Positions 1-9,422 of a stretch of 64,000 nucleotides of DNA are shown here, piece after piece. The position numbers were made by a program, and so were the translations under genes. The notes below the pieces were generated by a model. It was not told the DNA's origin, made no database searches, and was given only the letters and a program-made list of their open reading frames with translations. The stretch is taken from positions 70,223,039 to 70,287,038 of the forward strand of contig NC_086026.1 of NCBI RefSeq assembly GCF_036323735.1. Direction: 5' to 3'. Positions within the stretch are counted from its first letter, which is position 1. Each line of letters starts with the position of its first letter. This DNA is from Rattus norvegicus (lineage: Eukaryota > Chordata > Mammalia > Rodentia > Muridae).

Positions 1-294
1 TACTCTAGAAATTTATAGTCCTTAAAGTGAGAGTCACTAATGCTAAGGAAATAAAGCCCAAACTTAAAGTAGTATTTGTTTTGATTAGGAAAAAGAATTC
101 CACTGAGCTAACTGCCCGTTCACTTCATGCTGGCTAAAGTTATCAGAAGGAATTATTACACAGGTTATATTGTAGAAAGAACCTTAATTAGTGTCCTTGA
201 TTGAACTACCTTTGGACTAAATGACGCAGTCTGACAGAACGAGAGTGTTTGTTTTGGGTTCCCCCTTTGTGGGGTAGCATTAAGAAAGTAGACT

Positions 295-408
295 GATGCT
301 GGATGAGGAGGCTCATGCCTATATTCCCAGCATTTGAGAGATGGGGGCACAAAGATTGTCATAAGTTCAAGGCTAGCCTGAGCTACTGAGGGATACTCTG
401 TCTCAAAA
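295..408 (+). repeat. B1 SINE
   Basis: Diverged B1: a GGCTCATGCCTATATTCCCAG-like left part, then the AGTTCAAGGCTAGCCTGAG and CTCTGTCTC-A-rich signatures. It lies in the Uaca intron. Confidence 0.75.
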
Positions 409-423
409 AAGGGCTTGGAGAGC

Positions 424-595
424 AGGGGTGAAGAGATGGCTCAGTGGTTAAGAGAACACACTTCTTTTTCAGGGAACATGAGTTTGGTTTCTATCACATA
501 TGAAAAGTGGCTCCCAACTTACTGTATCTCCAGCTCTTGGGGATCCAGCACCCTCTACTGGTCTCTGAGAGTACTTCACTCATGGACACACACAC

Positions 596-641
<46 letters not shown>
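424..641 (+). repeat. B2/B3-type SINE with (CA)n tail
   Basis: A tRNA-like head (GAGATGGCTCAGTGGTTAAGAG) is followed by the CAGCACCCTCTACTGG-type body and a pure (CA)n tract at 585-641. It pairs in inverted orientation with the SINE at 1040-1272. Confidence 0.8.
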
Positions 642-643
<2 letters not shown>

Positions 644-1039
644 CTAAAGCTAAGACCTAAAACATGTAAACCGAGCCCTTATATGGGAGATGGCAGTGCT
701 TTGTCAGAGCCGTCATGAGGGTCAGGTCAGGAAAAGGACTGCAATGTTCTCCTAAGTTTGGGAGCCTTAAGCAAAGGCTGTCAGTGCCCATCCACCTGCT
801 ACTCTGTCTCCATAAGTTGCTTTCATTTTTCACTTTTCACAATGACAACTATGTGTTGTTTTGCGTGGACTTACAACCATTACAGCAGTGGTTTTACTGT
901 TGGTTGTCAGACTTCTCAGTCCTGAGAGAGCTGTTGAAGCTATTCCATTGTGAATGAGGGGTGTGGCTTGTGGCAGGGCATACTCGGGGGCCTGAGCTTG
1001 AAACCCCCCATTGTCAACAACACAAAATGCACAGAAAAC
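642..1039. other. Unassigned intronic sequence
   Basis: Uaca intron between two SINEs. I recognise no exon, repeat family or signal here. Confidence 0.4.
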
Positions 1040-1061
1040 TTTTTAAAAGATTTATATTAAT

Positions 1062-1115
<54 letters not shown>

Positions 1116-1272
1116 CTGTGTGCATGTGAATGTGGGTCTCTGAACCAGAGCTCCGATCCCCTGGAGCTGGAGTTGCAGGTGGCATCTGCCCAGCGTGGGT
1201 GCTGGGAACCTAAGTCAGGTCCTCTGCAAGAACAGAACGCACCGAGCTGTGGGGCCGCCTCTCCAGCCCCCA
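1040..1272 (-). repeat. B2/B3-type SINE, inverted, with internal (TG)n
   Basis: Reverse-complement B2 features: AAAGATTTAT at the tail end, (TG)n at 1066-1113, GATCCCCTGGAGCTGGAGTT, GTGGGTGCTGGGAACC, ending in CTCCAGCCCC. Confidence 0.85.
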
Positions 1273-1402
1273 CAAAACCCCTTTTCTATCATTAGTGCTT
1301 TAAAGTGCTCTCTAGACGCACACCTGCGTGTGGTAGCAATGCACTGTCAGCATCTCCCTGCATTAGCGCTGTTTTGTTGATTCATTTTCTTTATTATTAA
1401 AG

Positions 1403-1510
1403 GATCTAGAGATGGAAAATGAAGATTTGAAAGAGAAGTTGAGGAAGATTCAGCAAGAGCAAAGAATACTCCTGGATAAAGTCAACGGCTTACAGTTACA
1501 GCTGAATGAG
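1403..1510 (+). CDS. Uaca: Uaca coding exon (1st in window)
   Basis: 108 nt, 36 codons, phase 0 at both ends. It begins DLEMENEDLKEKL and ends LQLQLNE. The acceptor is AG at 1401-1402 after a T/A-rich tract; the donor is GTAAAT at 1511. The encoded segment is highly charged and heptad-like, consistent with the start of the coiled coil after the ankyrin domain. If the full protein is about 1,400 residues, this starts near residue 300 (inference). No upstream coding exon was recognised in 1-1400. Confidence 0.93.
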
Positions 1511-1985
1511 GTAAATAGTCTGAATTAAAAAAAAAAAATCCAAAACCTGTGTTACCGCTGGCAACGGTCATCCTTAGTCATTGCCTGAAGCTCTTCTCAA
1601 GTCAAGACACTACAGGAGGTGAACTTGGTCGTCGCCCTTACTTGGTATTGTAACCTTATAGGGATCACAACCTTACCTGAAACTTTTAATGCTATCTATA
1701 TGCAAATTAAAAATATATATGCACATTGGACAGGTGACAGGCTGACAGTGGGCATTTAGATGAGAGGACAGATCACCATGGTACACCCAAGGTAACTTCT
1801 TGTGGGAGATTCTGCTTCATTGAGTTTTGAAGGAAAGCCAGATGGAGTGAGGAGGTAGTCCAGGGGGCATTGTCCCAAGCAGATCTCAGAAGCAGTGACA
1901 TGTGGCGCATCCTCCGGTGTGTGCAGAGCTCGGTGTATGGACCCGATGGGTGTTTCAGCAGTCAGGAGCGTGGCTACCCTTGCTC
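1511..1985. other. Intronic sequence, nothing recognised
   Basis: Start of the intron after the first exon in the window. No repeat or signal was assigned. Confidence 0.4.
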
Positions 1986-2130
1986 ATGAGGGCTCAGCAT
2001 CCACACCCAGCTGCTTGCCATCTGTCACTCCGGTTCCAGGGGTAACCCTTTTCTGACCTCCACAGGCACCTGCACTCATGTGCACACCTGCTTACACATA
2101 AATATGCATAATAAAAATAAAATAAGGTCT
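1986..2130 (+). repeat. B2/B3 SINE fragment
   Basis: The 3' half of a B2-like element (CCAGGGGTAACCC..TCTGACCTCCACAGGCACC..ACACATAAATA) ending in an A-rich tail. An ID element sits in that tail. Confidence 0.6.
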
Positions 2131-2219
2131 GGGGATTTAGCTCAGTGATAGAGTGCTTGCCTAGCAAGCGCAAGGCCCTGGGTTCAGTCCCCAGCTCCGA
2201 AAAAAAGAAAAAAAAATAA
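2131..2219 (+). repeat. ID SINE (BC1-type)
   Basis: GGGGATTTAGCTCAGTGATAG (A-box region) through GGTTCAGTCCCCAGCTCCG (B-box region) and an A-rich tail. It is inserted into the A-rich end of the preceding SINE. It is a retroposon, not a tRNA gene. Confidence 0.93.
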
Positions 2220-3169
2220 AATAAAATCCCTTTGCAAATGGATGTCTAAGAAATTTCAAGTGTAAGAAATAACCAGAAGTCATTGCTTTTATGAGGAAAG
2301 GAGAAAATATAGGTAATCCAGTTTAGCTGAGTCTCTCTTTGAGTGCATGTCTTATCTAGGATGAGTTAGTTGTCATGGTGATGTCTTGAGTGATGTTTGT
2401 GTTCATGAGGAAGAGGTATGCCATGGTCATCTTTTCGATGCTACCATTCCCTAATCTTGTAGCCTGAGCTAGTAGGCCCACTAGCATCATCTTGCCTCGA
2501 GGCCACTTTGGAACACTCACCTGTATGGCTCCTGAGTTGTCGCCTCACTCTTGAACGGGGGAAATCCCAAAGTGTATCCTAAGAGAGCCTCAGCCCCAGG
2601 ATATGGATACCAAGCACACACTGGGGAAACACAGAAGCAATGGATTGTGCAGGGAAAGGAATCCAAAAATAAAACTCCACACTGTCCACTGTTAGTATTA
2701 TCCATGTGGCAAGAGGATGTTTCATGTATACATAAAATAGGATGTTTAAAGAGGGAACATTCTGTTTCCAAAATTAAAACTGGAAAGTGTCCTATAACCT
2801 CTGCAAAGATTAGGGACTTGGCAAATGTGGAGAATGGGAGACACAGCAGATGAGAGCCTCGGCCTCTGAGCTGATAGGTATCCCAGAAAGAGAGCAGAGC
2901 CATGAAAACCAACACTTGGACTGAAGATTGACGGAGACGGAAGAGCGGGTGGGTCTAGAGTTGCTTGACTCAAGAGTCAAGATGCTTTTGCAGTTAGAAG
3001 AATGACTGAGAGCTCACAGGACAGATGTGGTGCCCAGAGACTTGTTTCCTCACACCCTTGTCCCCAGTTTTAAGGACAGGCGCCACTCCTTCTCAAGCTG
3101 TTTCCCTGGCTTATGCTCACCAAGGTAAATGTTCAAGAGTTAAAACGTGTTTCTTCTTCTCTATCTTAG
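2220..3169. other. Intronic sequence, nothing recognised
   Basis: Mostly unique-looking intron up to the 33-nt exon. Short open frames on both strands lack gene features. Confidence 0.4.
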
Positions 3170-3202
3170 GAAGTCATGGTTGCAGATGATCTGGAAAGCG
3201 AG
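3170..3202 (+). CDS. Uaca: Uaca coding exon (2nd in window), 33-nt small exon
   Basis: A very small exon of 11 codons (EVMVADDLESE), phase 0 at both ends. It lies between the acceptor TATCTTAG (AG at 3168-3169) and the donor GTAGGC at 3203. Only 159 nt of intron separate it from the next exon. Because it is in phase, skipping it would remove 11 acidic residues without a frameshift. It continues the family sequence from the previous exon directly. Confidence 0.9.
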
Positions 3203-3361
3203 GTAGGCTGCCACGCTTTATCTTAAAGCTCACATGTGTTGTATAAATAGTGACTGGGACTGAAGCAGAGACTCGAGTCCTGACCGAGAAAGACATGAAC
3301 ACAGGTTCCCCTGCATCTCAGGTCTGGGGTCGGCTTACTCTATCTCTCCCTCCCATTTCAG

Positions 3362-3460
3362 AGAGAAAAGCTGAAGTCCCTTTTGGCAGCTAAAGAAAAG
3401 CAGCACGAAGAAAGCTTACGAACCATCGAGGCCCTGAAAAACAGATTTAAATATTTTGAG
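3362..3460 (+). CDS. Uaca: Uaca coding exon (3rd in window)
   Basis: 99 nt, 33 codons, phase 0 to 0. The product runs REKLKSLLAAKEKQ to KNRFKYFE and is a charged coiled-coil segment. The acceptor TTTCAG ends at 3361 and the donor GTACAA starts at 3461. It follows the preceding 33-nt exon in frame. Confidence 0.93.
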
Positions 3461-3981
3461 GTACAAAAAGATTCAGTTCTCTTCTCTTATTCTTCATCTT
3501 CACAGTGAATAGGGCGAAGGTACCTGGCGTCGGAATTGACCTTGAATTATAAGTCCACTACTTAGTGTCCCTGAATTGTTCCCTACCTGCATGCCCCCTT
3601 GTAGGCTAGGTGAGAGCATTTCAGCCTGTGGTGCGTAGGTGACATTTTGTTCCTTTCCAGACCCTTCCTGAACCTTCTTCCCTGTTTTGTACTGTCCTGT
3701 GAACGTGTAGTGTGTGGCTCTAAAACTGAGGGAATGCCATGTAAGTGATCAGGCTCTCCTGGGGCTCTCGGGCAGGGATCTGCCGGGCAGGCTCCTCTAT
3801 CAGTGCAGTCTGCATGGCGATGCTCCCAAACTGTTGGTGGTTAGACAGATGCGCACATGTGGAAGGTCATTGCACTACACAGGGAATGTTGGGGTACTTT
3901 AGTGAATTTTAAAATGTAAAACAAAACTGTTTTAGGCTTAGGAGTGCCCTCCACGGTTATTTAGAAATAGCTTTGTTGGGG
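3461..3981. other. Intronic sequence, nothing recognised
   Basis: Start of the 2.76-kb intron before exon 4 of the window. No family was recognised. Confidence 0.4.
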
Positions 3982-4090
3982 TTGGGGATTTAGCTCAGTG
4001 GTAGAGCGCTTGCCTAGCGAGTGCAAGGCCCTGGGTTTGGTCCCCAGCTCCGAAAAAAAGAAAAAAGAAAAAGAAAAAAAAAAAAAAAAA
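3982..4090 (+). repeat. Young ID SINE with perfect target-site duplication
   Basis: A full ID element with a long A/AAAAG tail. The 14-bp sequence AGAAATAGCTTTGT occurs at 3963-3976 and again at 4091-4104, a perfect target-site duplication that indicates a recent insertion. Confidence 0.95.
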
Positions 4091-4364
4091 AGAAATAGCT
4101 TTGTGAGCTTCCAAATAAGTTGAGTCACTAAGGCCATGGATGGCATTTTAATAATGGTAGTGAAGTCCAGTGGTGGGCGATGTCACATGACACTCATAGG
4201 AAGGCTTCCTTTCTATCTGTAAGTAAAGGGCTGCCAGACAGAGATCTACCCAGTAAGGGGCTCACACACCTTCTGCAAATGAGTCCTTTAGAGCTCTCAC
4301 TAGGCTATGATAAAACTATAGAAAAGTAACTAATATTTCATATATCAAAACCAGCATGCAAGTT

Positions 4365-4535
4365 TTCTAAAACATGTATTTATGTGTATGGATGTTTTGC
4401 TTGCATGCTTATCTCTGCATCATATACTGGGGTCCATGGATGCCAGGAGTGGGTGTGGGATTTCCCAGAAGTGGAGTTACACACAGTCGTGAGCTGCCGT
4501 GTGGGTACTGGGAATCAAACCTGGACCCAAAGCTA
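4365..4535 (-). repeat. B2/B3 SINE, inverted
   Basis: Contains ATGTATTTATGTGTATGGATG, GGTCCATGGATGCCAG, GTGGAGTTACA and GTGGGTACTGGGAATCAAACC, the reverse-strand signature of B3/B2. Confidence 0.75.
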
Positions 4536-6217
4536 TGCTTATGCTTTTAATGAAAAGTTAGAAGTAGGTGGTGTGGTCTTAGCACAGCGCACACGCGGCA
4601 GAGTCTCTCACTTCCTTTGCACGGTGGGTGTGCGCGCTGCTTCCTCTAGCAGGGGTGTGACCGTGCCCTGTGTCCTGTTTAGTCACTTTCCCGTCAAGAC
4701 GCTGGGGACATTTCCCCCGGTCAGTACGTATTCATTGTGACGCATTTTTATATAAGCAATGGGTTTTTAAACAAAAGGCAAATCCCAGGCCCTGGTTCTA
4801 TGTACTTATGAAATTAGGAATTTAGATCCAGTACAAATCATTTAAAGTCGGCACTCCATATCCATGTTCCTGAGTCTGCATCCATAAATGAAAGGATGGT
4901 AAAAAAAAAAAAAAACAGTGGGGAATTCCTCTATTGAACATGTGCAGATGCGTATCTTCTTGTTATTTTCCCCAAAATAATCCCATATACGACTTCTGTA
5001 GCACTTCCTTTGTGCGGGGCATTATAAGCAGTGTAATCACTTAAATCTGTGGGAGGACACACACAGTCCAAGTCTCGTTCTGCACTGCGGCCTGGGAGGG
5101 ATCCGAGTGTCTGTAAGTCTGTACATCTCGATACCCGTGGACACACAGAGCTGACTTGAGTGTCCACAGTATTATGACAGACTGAGTGTAAACAAAATTG
5201 TAAGAAGGCATTTATCTTGTTCACATTTGGGGGAAACCTGGGGACTTTAGAATGAGGCTAGTTTATGCTGTAATTGAGAAATGAAGACAAGAAGACCGAG
5301 TTAGGTTTTAAACTCCTGTATGTCTTGTGTGCGTCCCACCCCCACGTACACATGTAAGCGTGTAAATGATCACAGGCTCTAGTTTTAAATGCCACGTAGA
5401 ATGAACAGCCTAAGCTCACACGTTTCTCTGTCCGGGGCACTGCAGTTAGTGGAGGTGAGTTAGTTTCGCTGTGAAATGCTGGGCTATGGGTGACATTAAT
5501 TTAGGGGTTAAGCACTGGGCTGGTCTTGCTATGTTTCCTAAGCGGAGGTTGGTGTTAAGCTGTTGAAGCTGACACACCCTGTCCCTTGGGGTATACTATT
5601 CTCTCCTGTGCACTGATCTCTGGACACCCACACTGGGACAAGGGACAGTCCTAGAGTGCTTTAACCCTGGGTATCTGAGGTGTCTTCCTGCTCTTTTCCC
5701 TCACCACTGGTGTTCTGCCATGTGCAGGCCTTTGCCCCAGTTTAATTTGGCAACAGCCATGCCTTCACCTCAACAGCCTGCATCTCAGTAGCTTGGAAAA
5801 AAGGCATTACAATACCCCAGAGCCAGTCCCAGCAGTGGGATTTCCAGTTCCAGGAAACCCAATTTCATATCGCCTCGCCTGTGGCCACTTCCTTCCTTTC
5901 CCTCCCAGGCACAGCGGGAATGAGAGGGAGGCGTCGGGTTCTCTGTTACTTTACAGCTCATTCTTCTTGGGTTCCTTGAACCTCAAAGCTGAGTTTGTCA
6001 GAGCACTCAGAGAGGTGCTGCGTCCAGCTGACCCTGTCACTGTAGGCTCTGTACAGCCTCTGTCCTCTGTAGGCTCAGGTGGAGGAACAGGCAGAGGAGC
6101 AAGGCATGTGCCAGGATGTTTTCCAGGATGGGATTCTTGAGAGCGGAAATAGATAGAGCATTTGACAAACTGGGACTGCGCACACCTAAATGTTTTAATT
6201 CACACTTCTGATTTCAG
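4536..6217. other. Intronic sequence, nothing recognised
   Basis: A14 tract at about 4901; otherwise no assignable repeat or signal up to the 37-nt exon. Confidence 0.4.
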
Positions 6218-6254
6218 AGTGATCATCCAGGACCCGGAAGTTACTCGAGTAACC
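6218..6254 (+). CDS. Uaca: Uaca coding exon (4th in window)
   Basis: 37 nt, phase 0 in and phase 1 out. It encodes SDHPGPGSYSSN plus the first base of an Arg codon. The acceptor ATTTCAG ends at 6217; the donor GTAAGT starts at 6255 and is a perfect consensus. The Gly/Ser/Pro-rich content marks a break in the coiled coil. It must be spliced together with the next exon (37 + 53 = 90 nt) to keep frame. Confidence 0.9.
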
Positions 6255-6449
6255 GTAAGTATGAACGCATGGGGTTTTGTTACAGTTGAGAGTTCAGGAC
6301 AAAAGGCTGTGCCTGTAGCCTATAGCTTCCTATACACACTGCCGCTCCTGCGAGTGTCAGCAGCCTATCTGCAGGTGTCACCCCAGCAGACAGAGGGGGG
6401 CGGCTCAGAGGAGCACTGTAGCCCAGGGTAAAATGTGGCAGGCACAGAG

Positions 6450-6607
6450 GCCCTGTATACACGCCCACGGAGGCCAGAAGAAAGCTTGGGAGCCCCTAGA
6501 GATGGCATTCAGATAGTCGTGAACAGCTATCGGGGTTCGGGAATTGAACCTGGATCTTCTAAAAGAGCAGGTGGTTCTCTTAACTGCTGAGCCAACTCTC
6601 TGACCCA
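6450..6607 (-). repeat. B2/B3 SINE, inverted
   Basis: CCACGGAGGCCAGAAG..GGGAATTGAACCTGGATCTTC..CTTAACTGCTGAGCCAACTCTC: the reverse complement of a tRNA-derived SINE head. Confidence 0.8.
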
Positions 6608-6904
6608 GAACTTACTTTTTTTTTTTCCCCAATGGAAAGAAACAAATACAGCTTTGTGACAGGGAGAAACTGACCTTGGTGTGGGCAAACATTTCACACG
6701 TTTATAAGCAATTATTAGTTATTTTAGAATTACCCACAACTCACTTCCTATGTTGTTTTATTCTGTAATTTGATACGATTTCCCTGGAAAACCTATCTTT
6801 CTGTTTCTCTATTAAGATCCACAGTAATGCTGTAAATTTGACTTATATATTTCATTGTAATCCTGTAGCCTATTTAACCTAATAGTCTTACAGACTTCTT
6901 TTTT
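6608..6904. other. Intronic sequence, nothing recognised
   Basis: AT-rich intron without assignable features. Confidence 0.35.
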
Positions 6905-7091
6905 TAAAGGACATACTTTATTTTAAAATGTGTGTCTCTCAGTGACTGAGTATTCCCCTAAGGCAAGAAGTGAGCACCAGGTCCCCTGGAGCTGGAGTCA
7001 CAGGCAGGTGAGACCTACGTGGTCTGAGTGTTGGAAATTAACTCATGAAGAGTAGCAAATGCTTCTGACCACTGAGCCATCCTTCCAGCCC
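6905..7091 (-). repeat. B2/B3 SINE, inverted
   Basis: TCCCCTGGAGCTGGAGTCACAGG and CTTCTGACCACTGAGCCATCC..CCAGCCC are diagnostic. Confidence 0.75.
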
Positions 7092-7320
7092 AGCCTTAGG
7101 TATTTTTAAAGGCCAGCCTTAGCACCTGTTGTTCAGTGACTGTAGGGTCTTCCCTTTCTCTGAGAAAGGAGATAAGCCTGCTTTAGAACAAGAGCAGGTT
7201 CATACTGTGCTGCTTTTGTTATGATTATATAATAAAGGACAAGAATTATGCCTACTTTTAGCCTACACTAGGCCAACTTTGGCACAGATGTGTAAAATAT
7301 CATTTATTGGTTTTAATTAG

Positions 7321-7373
7321 GAAAAGAAGACATGCTTCATAAACAAGGTCAAATGTACACGGCAGATTCACAG
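7321..7373 (+). CDS. Uaca: Uaca coding exon (5th in window)
   Basis: 53 nt, phase 1 in and phase 0 out. It completes the split Arg codon and encodes KEDMLHKQGQMYTADSQ. The acceptor TTAATTAG ends at 7320; the donor GTAAGA starts at 7374. It forms a linker just before the long coiled-coil exon. Confidence 0.9.
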
Positions 7374-7411
7374 GTAAGACTTTTGTTATTTAACTTAAAA
7401 ACCTGTCGGAA

Positions 7412-7535
7412 GGGGCCAGATGTGGTGGCACTTGCCTTTGCAGGTGGATCTCTGTGAGTTCAAGGCCAACCTGGTCTACAGAGCAAATTCCAGGCCAGCC
7501 CAGAACGTAGTGAGACCCTGTCTAAAAAGAAAAGT
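7412..7535 (+). repeat. B1 SINE
   Basis: CAGATGTGGTGGCACTTGCC..GGTGGATCTCTGTGAGTTCAAGG..CTGGTCTACAGAGC..GAGACCCTGTCT: an internally deleted but clear B1. Confidence 0.85.
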
Positions 7536-7949
7536 AAAACAAAACCTTTTTTTAAAAGAAAACATTTGGTTCTGTCTAAAAAGTAGAAACCGTTGCATAA
7601 CTCCTAAGTACGTTATCACTAAGTGGTCATGGTTTCATGGTCCCAAGTTGGTTTTGCTTTTTTAGTTTAATACAAGAACATGTTGCTATTTCTGGGGTCC
7701 TGTGTTTGTGGTGCCACTGCCGTTTGTGATGTCTTAAACAAGAGGTTGGCATTTCTGCCCATTCTCTTTGATTTCCAGTTTCCTCACAGAATGATAATTT
7801 TCCTCATGTGCCCATTTAGAAGGGCACAGGTGTGAATCATTCAAAAGTAGTCCCGGCATTGAAACATTCTTCTTTGCAATTAAATATTCTTTGTTTTGAA
7901 AATAGACTCCAAAATAAAATTTCCAAGAGGTAGAATGTTGGCTAGTGTT

Positions 7950-8135
7950 TGTACCTATGTATCCACCATACATGGGCCCTGGATCCCATCCCCAGCACTG
8001 CAAAACCTGGTGTGCTGGCAGATGTCTGTGAGGCCAACCCTTGGGAGGTGAGGGCAGGAAAAGCAGAAGTCCGAGGTCATCTTCAGATGCAGAGATTTTT
8101 GAGGCTCGCCTCAGCTACTGAGACTAAGAAACGAA
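7950..8135 (+). repeat. B4-type SINE (tRNA/B1 composite)
   Basis: GGATCCCATCCCCAGCACTG followed by CTGGCAGATGTCTGTGAGGCC and a B1-like right half with CTCGCCTCAGCTACTGAGAC. Subfamily uncertain. Confidence 0.5.
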
Positions 8136-8857
8136 TAATGGTGAGAGAGTACATGATGAAGATCCACCAGTCTTCAGTGGGGAGAGTAGTCAGAGTATTT
8201 GGGAAGACTGGATAAATATCTGATTGAAATATGTATAATGGCATGACGGTGTGACTCTGTACATGTGATTTCTTGGCAAATTATACTAGTGTTAGTCCAA
8301 AGATAATTGCACAGTTGAGAGCTGGTCTAGAGGCAGCCCAAGGCTAGGAAAGTATTCTATGTTGGCAATTTCTTCCTCTTGATTCAGAGCAAGGCAGTTT
8401 TAATTTACCCAAATAGCTTAAAACAGAAAAGTCTGCCCATTGAACAATAGGATGTCTCCATGGCCCATGGCATTTGTCGATGAATTAATACTTATATAAA
8501 AAACATTGTTACTAGATGGGAAAGTAAAAATAGTTACATTGAGTCTTTCATGATTATATGTCTGATAGTTGAACTATCTCTCTCATAAGTTTAATTATAC
8601 TTCTTTTCTGTCAGTATTAATTAATCGTGGGAACAAGGTATCCATCAAGTTTTATATTATGTGCTAAGATTTCTATTTATCTTCCTGCTAGAAAGGAAAC
8701 ATATGTCTTTTTTGTTAGTTGATTGACATTTTCCTGACAGTTCCGATACAAGGCGGGCTTATTTTGGTGGAATTTTTTAAAATTTAAAGAGCATTATATT
8801 GGAGTTAACAGTGAGGGTGCTCAGAAGTCACATATTTTATTAGAAATTTAATAATGT
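8136..8857. other. AT-rich intronic sequence, nothing recognised
   Basis: Between a B4-type and a tRNA-derived SINE. No coding or repeat signature was found. Confidence 0.35.
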
Positions 8858-9030
8858 GTGCAGATCAGCCAGGTGGCTGAGCTGGAAGAGTCGAGTGCCT
8901 GCAAACCTGACGGCCTGAGTTCAAACCCGGGGAGCCACCAGGTGGAAGGTGAAAAGTGGCCCTGCATTTGTCCTCATTTGTGTATACCTCACAAAGCAAA
9001 CAAGGGAACAAACAAACAAACAAGTTTAAT
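8858..9030 (+). repeat. tRNA-derived SINE (B4/RSINE type)
   Basis: CAGGTGGCTGAGCTGGAAGAG..TGCAAACCTGACGGCCTGAGTTCAAACCC, then an (ACAAA)n-like tail at 9003-9025. Confidence 0.55.
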
Positions 9031-9422
9031 AATCTATAATTCTATGAGAGTATGTACACATTTAAAATGCAGAATTTACTTGGGGGTTCTGATGCCTGGC
9101 TTTAGACCCTGAAGTTCTGGGCACAGTGTTCTAGCCCGCGGGCATGCTGGCTGGAGAAAGTAAACGGAGCCCAGGGGCCATAGCTGTTTCTTTAGAAATT
9201 GTCTTAAAAGAATTTCCAAGATGTTTGGAGTGCAGTACGGAATTCCTACTGTTTTTCTTACCCCAAATCGATCCTTTCTTGCTCCTTCCACCTCTCCCAT
9301 CTTCCTAATCTGAAAAACCCTTTGATTACTGATGTAAATATTGTGTAGAGCCGTCTATAAAATAGTCACCATAGTGACTTTAGGTTTTGGGGTTAATGTT
9401 TTTTATTTATTTATTTTTTCAG
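9031..9422. other. Intronic sequence before the giant exon
   Basis: Unique-looking sequence ending in a TTTATTTATTTATTTT tract and AG at 9421-9422, the acceptor for the 2,709-nt exon. Confidence 0.5.
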
